Below are positions 61,240 through 64,000 of a DNA stretch of 64,000 nucleotides, piece after piece. The position numbers and the translations under genes are program-made. The stretch covers positions 3,748,501-3,812,500 of the forward strand of contig NZ_CP045354.1 of NCBI RefSeq assembly GCF_009363435.1. The letters run 5' to 3'. Each line of letters opens with the position of its first letter. Positions within the stretch are counted from its first letter, which is position 1. This stretch comes from Labrenzia sp. THAF82. GTDB taxonomy: Bacteria; Pseudomonadota; Alphaproteobacteria; Rhizobiales; Stappiaceae. A model generated the notes under the pieces. It was not told where the DNA came from. It saw only the letters and a list, made by a program, of their open reading frames with translations, and ran no database searches.

Positions 61240-62274
61240 ATGTCTGTGTCCGTTTCAGTTGTTGATGCGATCGGCAACACGCCACTTATCCGACTCAAGG
61301 CCCTATCAGATGAAACGGGTTGCGAAATTCTTGGCAAAGCTGAATTTATGAACCCCGGGCAGTCGGTCAAGGACCGCCCGGCGCGCCAGATGATATTGGA
61401 GGCCGAAGCTCGCGGAGACCTCAAGCCGGGCGGCGTCATCGTCGAGGGCACTGCTGGTAACACCGGGATCGGTCTTGCGCTCGTTGCAAGCGCAAAAGGC
61501 TACCGAACAGTCATCGTCATTCCTGAAACGCAGAGCCAAGAGAAGAAGGACATGCTTCGACTTTGCGGAGCGGAACTCGTCGAAGTGCCAGCAAAGCCTT
61601 TCAAGGACCCCAACAACTATCAGCATGTTGCCCGTCGCCTTGCTGAAGACATGGCAAAAAGCGAGCCCAATGGGGTGATCTTCGCGGACCAATGGAACAA
61701 CCTGGACAATCGCAAAGCCCACTATCTGACGACCGGCCCAGAAATTCTCTCCCAGACAGACGGCAAGGTTGACGGGTTCATTTGCGCTGTCGGTTCCGGC
61801 GGAACCCTTGGCGGTGTTTCAAAGTTTCTGCAGGAGAACAAACCGGGCATTGTCATCGGCTGCGCAGACCCGCGAGGCGCTGCTATGCAGTCTCTTTTCA
61901 CAACCGGCGAAGCAGTTGCTTCAGAAGGTGGTTCAATTTCAGAAGGAATTGGTCTTGGCCGCAAGACTGCAATCGTCGGAGATCTTAAGGTGGATCACGC
62001 CTATACAATTCCTGACGAGGAAGCGATGCCCCTGGTGTTCGACCTCGCTGAAAACGAAGGCCTTCTGCTTGGCGGCTCAAGCGCCATCAATCTGGCTGGC
62101 GCTCGGCGCCTGGCCAAGGAACTGGGGCCAGGAAAAACCATCGTGACCATCCTGTGCGACCACGGAACCCGTTATCAGTCGAAGCTCTATAATCCGGACT
62201 TCTTGAGATCGAAGAACCTGACAGTTCCCCATTGGCTTGAGCGGACCGTCAACATCGAGCCCCCGTTTGCGTGA
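61240..62274 (+). CDS. cysK: Cysteine synthase A-like PLP enzyme
   Basis: 344-residue fold-type II PLP enzyme making cysteine from O-acetylserine and sulfide. PLP Lys44 in NPGQSVKDR, the phosphate loop in GSGGTLGG, and the Asn loop EGTAGNTGIGL. It is about 30 residues longer than the common CysK owing to a C-terminal tail, and differs at the usual TSGNTG motif, so a related role such as cystathionine beta-synthase-type activity cannot be ruled out. It is 29 bp before the cardiolipin synthase gene, on the same strand. Confidence 0.82.
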   Translation: MSVSVSVVDAIGNTPLIRLKALSDETGCEILGKAEFMNPGQSVKDRPARQMILEAEARGDLKPGGVIVEGTAGNTGIGLALVASAKGYRTVIVIPETQSQEKKDMLRLCGAELVEVPAKPFKDPNNYQHVARRLAEDMAKSEPNGVIFADQWNNLDNRKAHYLTTGPEILSQTDGKVDGFICAVGSGGTLGGVSKFLQENKPGIVIGCADPRGAAMQSLFTTGEAVASEGGSISEGIGLGRKTAIVGDLKVDHAYTIPDEEAMPLVFDLAENEGLLLGGSSAINLAGARRLAKELGPGKTIVTILCDHGTRYQSKLYNPDFLRSKNLTVPHWLERTVNIEPPFA

Positions 62275-62303
62275 CACGCTTGAACCTTTGAGACCGACGA
62301 TAA

Positions 62304-63818
62304 ATGGAGCCGGAACCCCAAGCGCTAGATAGGGATGGAGCTGCGGCCGAAACCGTTATTCAGGATGCCGTAACAGATATCAGCATTTTGGATGTGGTGG
62401 CCAACAATCTCGGATTGGTCGCAGCCTTCGTCGCTTTGATCTATATTACGGCAGGAATATGCGCCGTTCGGGAGGTCATGAACTCAAGGACATCCCAAGG
62501 ATCCGTCGCCTGGCTTCTGTCCCTGTTTTTCATTCCCTACATTACGGTGCCGCTCTATTTCGTTTTTGGCTGGCGCTCCTTTGCGGACTACGCGAAAATC
62601 CAGGCAACGCTTGGCCGGGCTGAACGTGCACGTCGCGCCGACGAACTTGGATTGACAGACCACGAAGAAACGAGGGACTGGCCCGTTCTGTCCCGTGTTG
62701 CTGGCGTTCCATTTCTGGCGGGCAACAAGACGAACCTTCTAATTGACGGACCGGCGACATTTACAGCCATTAAGCAGGCCATCGAAGAGGCCAGCCACAG
62801 TATCTTTTTCCAGTTTTTTGCCATTCATGACGATGAGCTCGGCCGGGAGATGGCCGACGCATTGATTGCGCGTGCAAAGGACGGGTTGAAAGTCTGCTTT
62901 CTTTACGACGATGTCGGAAGCCATTCACTTTCGAACGAATTCATCGTTCGCCTGCAAGACGCTGGGGTCAATGTTTGCGGTTTTAATGAAAATCACCGCT
63001 TCTTGCGCCTGCTTGGACCGATGCGCCTAAATTATCGCAACCATCGAAAACTGGTTGTTACCGACTTCAGGATTGCCTTCGTCGGCGGACACAACGTTGC
63101 GGACCAGTATGTCGGACGGAGCAAATGGTTTGGCCATTGGCGCGACACGCATGTTTGCGTGGAAGGTCCTGCCGCTGTTGCTTGCGCCTTGTCCTTCGTC
63201 GAAGACTGGCTTTGGGCAAGCGGCGAACGCATCGAGCTGCCACAAGTCACTGAAATACCAATGCCTGGAGATGAATCCGTTCTTGTCATGCCGACCGGGC
63301 CGGCCGACAAACTGGAAGAGTGCGCGATCGCATTTGTCGAGGCTGCAGCTCAAGCAAAACAGCGATTTTGGATCACAACGCCCTATCTCGTACCTTCGCT
63401 TGATGTCCAAACAGCGCTTTGTTCCGCAGCCATGCGGGGCGTTGATGTTCGCATACTGCTCCCTGAAAAACGGGACCACTGGACTGTGTGGCTGGCAAGC
63501 CATGCATATGAGCACATCCTCGTGCAACGCGGGGTCAAGGTTTATCGCTATTCCGAGGGCTTCCTGCATCAGAAGGTCACTTTGATGGACGAAGACCTGG
63601 TCTCGATTGGCACGGTGAATTTCGACAATCGCTCATTTCAGATCAATTTTGAACTCACGCTCTGGTTCACACATGAACGAACAATTCGAAACGTGGAGAG
63701 CATGCTCGAAACTGACTTTCAAAATGCCAGACTAACCTGGCCTGATGCCTTTCAGTCTCGCAGTTACATTTTTCAGGTTCTGGCTCAGGGCGCTCGTCTC
63801 CTGTCGCCGATTTTGTAA
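62304..63818 (+). CDS. cls: Cardiolipin synthase (phospholipase D family)
   Basis: 504-residue membrane-bound enzyme condensing phosphatidylglycerol to cardiolipin. Two N-terminal transmembrane segments (about residues 32-53 and 65-90) precede two HKD catalytic motifs, NHRKLVVTD (about 250) and HQKVTLMD (about 420), the latter followed by SIGTVNFDNRS. Length matches bacterial Cls. The end of the gene is followed by 116 bp before the next start. Confidence 0.86.
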   Translation: MEPEPQALDRDGAAAETVIQDAVTDISILDVVANNLGLVAAFVALIYITAGICAVREVMNSRTSQGSVAWLLSLFFIPYITVPLYFVFGWRSFADYAKIQATLGRAERARRADELGLTDHEETRDWPVLSRVAGVPFLAGNKTNLLIDGPATFTAIKQAIEEASHSIFFQFFAIHDDELGREMADALIARAKDGLKVCFLYDDVGSHSLSNEFIVRLQDAGVNVCGFNENHRFLRLLGPMRLNYRNHRKLVVTDFRIAFVGGHNVADQYVGRSKWFGHWRDTHVCVEGPAAVACALSFVEDWLWASGERIELPQVTEIPMPGDESVLVMPTGPADKLEECAIAFVEAAAQAKQRFWITTPYLVPSLDVQTALCSAAMRGVDVRILLPEKRDHWTVWLASHAYEHILVQRGVKVYRYSEGFLHQKVTLMDEDLVSIGTVNFDNRSFQINFELTLWFTHERTIRNVESMLETDFQNARLTWPDAFQSRSYIFQVLAQGARLLSPIL

Positions 63819-63934
63819 TTTTTACCTCGACCGGCATAAAAACTGTCGCGTTAACGGAATCTGTGAGACCAGATTCATTCAATCTTAAACGGGTTGCATT
63901 CAGGTTGCACAACCCATTTCTGATTGAGGTTTTC

Positions 63935-64000
63935 ATGAGAGCGCTTGTCTTTTTCCTTGCCTTAGTGCTTGCAGGGCCGTTTTTCTTCTTCACAGACGGG
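63935..64000 (+). CDS. Start of an exported protein (3'-truncated)
   Basis: Only 22 codons are inside the window: MRALVFFLALVLAG and then a Phe-rich segment, a signal peptide or membrane anchor. A GAGG site is five bases upstream. Nothing more can be said. Confidence 0.5.
   Translation, partial: MRALVFFLALVLAGPFFFFTDG

Noticed and set aside
1-64000. CRISPR arrays, insertion sequences, prophage, tRNA or rRNA genes
   Set aside because: No regularly spaced repeats, transposase or integrase frames, or tRNA-like cloverleaf signals were seen on reading both strands; a covariance search would be needed to be certain for small RNAs.

Overview
The window looks like a chromosome segment of a marine, heterotrophic alphaproteobacterium with moderate GC content. 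The gene content (several ABC and TRAP uptake systems, RidA proteins, GntR regulators, a 2-oxoacid:acceptor oxidoreductase, a ChrR-type cupin beside a cyclopropane-fatty-acid locus) fits the Rhodobacterales/Stappiaceae-like (Roseibium/Labrenzia) sphere, but this is inference and no rRNA or tRNA gene is present to confirm it. Genes are tightly packed, many joined by 4-bp ATGA overlaps. No CRISPR array, insertion sequence, prophage or integrase was seen.

Layout. (1) 0-2.9 kb: an acyl-CoA synthetase of the propionyl/acetyl type, cut by the left edge, then a RidA protein and an amino-acid ABC ATPase, closed by a terminator. (2) 3.0-11.4 kb: a leftward branched-chain-type ABC system (livKMHFG) joined to an aldo/keto reductase and a TIGR04076-type protein, divergent from a GntR/FCD regulator and an aldo/keto reductase-RidA fusion. 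(3) 11.4-24.5 kb: two divergent operons around a GntR/UTRA regulator. Leftward: tautomerase-SnoaL fusion, hydantoinase B and A, an isochorismatase-fold protein lacking its catalytic Cys, an isocitrate-lyase/PEP-mutase-type lyase and a fumarate-reductase-like flavoprotein. Rightward: LeuC/LeuD-type hydro-lyase and a TRAP transporter. Together they read like one uncharacterised catabolic route. (4) 24.5-28 kb: a convergent pair of exported serine proteases. (5) 28.1-32.6 kb: a 2-oxoacid:acceptor oxidoreductase whose electron-transfer subunit is fused to a GltD-like NAD(P)H flavoprotein.

(6) 32.8-52.9 kb: an amino-sugar region. NagA, an SIS-type GlcN-6-P deaminase and a GntR regulator face MurQ, a NagK-like ROK kinase, CutC, a Gfo/Idh/MocA oxidoreductase and a complete sugar ABC importer. 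A further block holds a D-threonine-aldolase-type enzyme, two M81 (MlrC-like) proteins, a SnoaL-like protein, RidA, an RpiR/MurR regulator, an SDR and a cytoplasmic GH20 hexosaminidase. A shared 22-bp element stands before the GntR operon and the kinase/ABC operon. (7) 53-55.7 kb: an OhrR-like MarR regulator with a perfect palindrome, a small divergent gene, a 1-kb gene-poor stretch with an orphan terminator, and a secreted protein of unknown function. (8) 55.8-61 kb: a FAD oxidoreductase-DUF1365-cyclopropane-fatty-acid-synthase operon convergent with an SDR and a ChrR-like protein. Both units carry TGATC[C/T]-N18-TAA promoters resembling those of RpoE/ChrR (singlet oxygen) regulons, yet no rpoE is present and the ChrR-like protein has lost its zinc anti-sigma motif. 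(9) 61.2-64 kb: a cysteine synthase, a cardiolipin synthase and the start of an exported protein cut by the right edge.

The strongest candidates for something undescribed are the hydantoinase/LeuCD/lyase/TRAP locus, the aldo/keto reductase-RidA fusion, and the ChrR-like protein in a fatty-acid modification island.
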